In this document: in pieces, positions 63,215-64,000 of the stretch
Position numbering within the stretch: the first letter of the stretch is position 1
How the letters are laid out: each line of letters begins with the position of its first letter
Assembly: GCA_963643505.1 (NCBI GenBank)
Contig: CAVIKF010000007.1
Span: forward strand, 1-64,000
Direction of reading: 5' to 3'
Length of the DNA stretch: 64,000 bases
From: CAVEFW01 sp963643505
GTDB lineage: Bacteria > Actinomycetota > Coriobacteriia > Coriobacteriales > Eggerthellaceae
Program-made: the position numbers and the translations under genes
Notes under the pieces: generated by a model
Database searches by the model: none
Told to the model about the DNA's origin: nothing
Seen by the model: only the letters and a program-made list of their open reading frames with translations

Positions 63215-63931
63215 GTGAGCTACCACGTTGCCATAGAGATCAAACAATACACCGGCGACGGATCCGACATCAACGCCTTCCCCGAGGGAGTCACCTCCAT
63301 CGGGGAAGGCGCTTTTCGCGGCAATGACAACTTCGAGGAGATAGTCATTCCCGAAGGCGTGACCACAATCGGAGCCAGGGCCTTTTCCGCATGCTTGGGA
63401 CTGAGGCGCGTGGTGCTTCCTTCCACTTTGGAAAGCCTGGGCGAAGGCGCTTTCGAGCATTGCCAAAAACTTGAGAGCGTCGAGTGGGGTGTGCCTGTGG
63501 ACCTTGAGGAGGAAGCCAAAACCAACGGAGTCCCCAACCGTCTCCTCACGGAGATTCCCCCTATGGCGTTCCAAGGTTGCTTCAAGCTTGGGAGATTCCC
63601 CTTGCCACGATCGGTGGTGACCATAGGGGCTTACGCTTTCAGGAATTGCCGCGCCTTAACCGACCTTGGCGACATCAACGCCTTGGAGTCCATCAAAGAG
63701 CACGCTTTCCAAGGATGCGCCATGCTTGAATCTATTGAATTGCCGTCGCTTTTGCGCGAGCTGGGCAATCAGGCGTTCTTCGGCTGCGGCAACCTCAAAC
63801 ACGTCGTCTTTCCGGAATGCGTCGACGATCTGGGTACCGAGGTCTTTTATGGCTGCAGTAACCTTGACTATTCCAATTGCCCCCAAGACCTCTCCTGCAA
63901 GCTCCTTCTCGGCGACGAGTACACGGGGTAA
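63215..63931 (+). CDS. BspA-type leucine-rich-repeat protein
   Basis: The 238-aa protein is built of about six BspA-like (LRR_5) repeats of the form I-x-x-x-A-F-x-x-C-x-x-L-x-x-V-x-L-P (for example IGARAFSACLGLRRVVLPS and IKEHAFQGCAMLESIELPS). It has no signal peptide, membrane segment or sorting signal, so it looks cytoplasmic, unlike most BspA surface proteins. GTG 63215 is 9 nt after the radical SAM stop with only a weak ribosome site, which suggests coupled translation. It may be a partner or scaffold for the radical SAM enzyme (inference). Confidence 0.82.
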   Translation: MSYHVAIEIKQYTGDGSDINAFPEGVTSIGEGAFRGNDNFEEIVIPEGVTTIGARAFSACLGLRRVVLPSTLESLGEGAFEHCQKLESVEWGVPVDLEEEAKTNGVPNRLLTEIPPMAFQGCFKLGRFPLPRSVVTIGAYAFRNCRALTDLGDINALESIKEHAFQGCAMLESIELPSLLRELGNQAFFGCGNLKHVVFPECVDDLGTEVFYGCSNLDYSNCPQDLSCKLLLGDEYTG

Positions 63932-63950
63932 CTTCCCAAACACGACAAGC

Positions 63951-63984
63951 GCAAACTGAGGCAAGCTAGGGCAAACCGAGGCAA
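63951..63984. repeat. Imperfect 20-bp-period duplication after the LRR gene
   Basis: gcaaactgaggcaa (63951-63964) recurs as gcaaaccgaggcaa (63971-63984), with one mismatch, near the window end. Confidence 0.7.
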
Positions 63985-64000
63985 ATCCATGTGAGAGTCG

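Overview
The window looks like chromosomal DNA from an anaerobic, high-GC Gram-positive bacterium of the class Coriobacteriia, probably Eggerthellaceae. This is inferred from the combination of genes: a dnaK-grpE-dnaJ-hspR heat-shock operon with an HspR-type (actinobacterial) repressor, a VaFE/SpaA-type surface protein, and an anaerobic respiratory, selenocysteine-dependent formate dehydrogenase with Tat signals. The species cannot be settled from the sequence alone. No rRNA, insertion sequence, prophage or CRISPR array was seen.

Layout. Positions 1-124 hold the end of a dockerin-like protein. 0.3-24.7 kb is housekeeping: glmM, rpoC and rpoB (minus), a YacP/Rae1-like NYN protein, DAHP synthase, rlmB-leuS, a large sortase-type surface protein, engB, a GT2 glycosyltransferase, hom, lysA and a divergent L,D-transpeptidase. 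24.9-32.8 kb (minus) holds a MoaE-like gene, rlmH, fdhE and an Fdn-type formate dehydrogenase operon, fdhA-fdhB-fdhC, whose catalytic subunit is read through an in-frame UGA (Sec204).

33.2-49.2 kb is a selenium island. It contains a divergent BadF/HgdC-type activase, a selD that itself carries Sec (codon 18), a rhodanese, yedF, three DUF3343 domains (one fused to an activase), two 2-hydroxyacyl-CoA dehydratase/double-cubane-like reductases, an orphan Tat lipoprotein binding protein, a class V cysteine desulfurase, selA, selB, the tRNA-Sec gene (anticodon UCA) and fdhD. These genes supply selenophosphate, tRNA-Sec and the SelB factor that fdhA and selD need, and FdhD/FdhE mature the enzyme. 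The 2-HAD/activase/DUF3343 part has no assigned function and is the best candidate for an undescribed system.

49.4-64 kb holds an ABC-F ATPase, clpB, hspR, dnaJ, grpE and dnaK (minus). After these comes an NMT1/SsuA-like ABC transporter operon (plus) that continues into an uncharacterised radical SAM enzyme and a BspA-type leucine-rich-repeat protein.

Three features recur outside the coding regions or at gene ends. Short (10-20 bp) tandem duplications sit in many gene junctions, several spanning stop codons. A pair of related stem-bounded elements flanks fdhE. RpoC carries an extra C-terminal region that includes a helix-hairpin-helix segment like the RpoA C-terminal domain.
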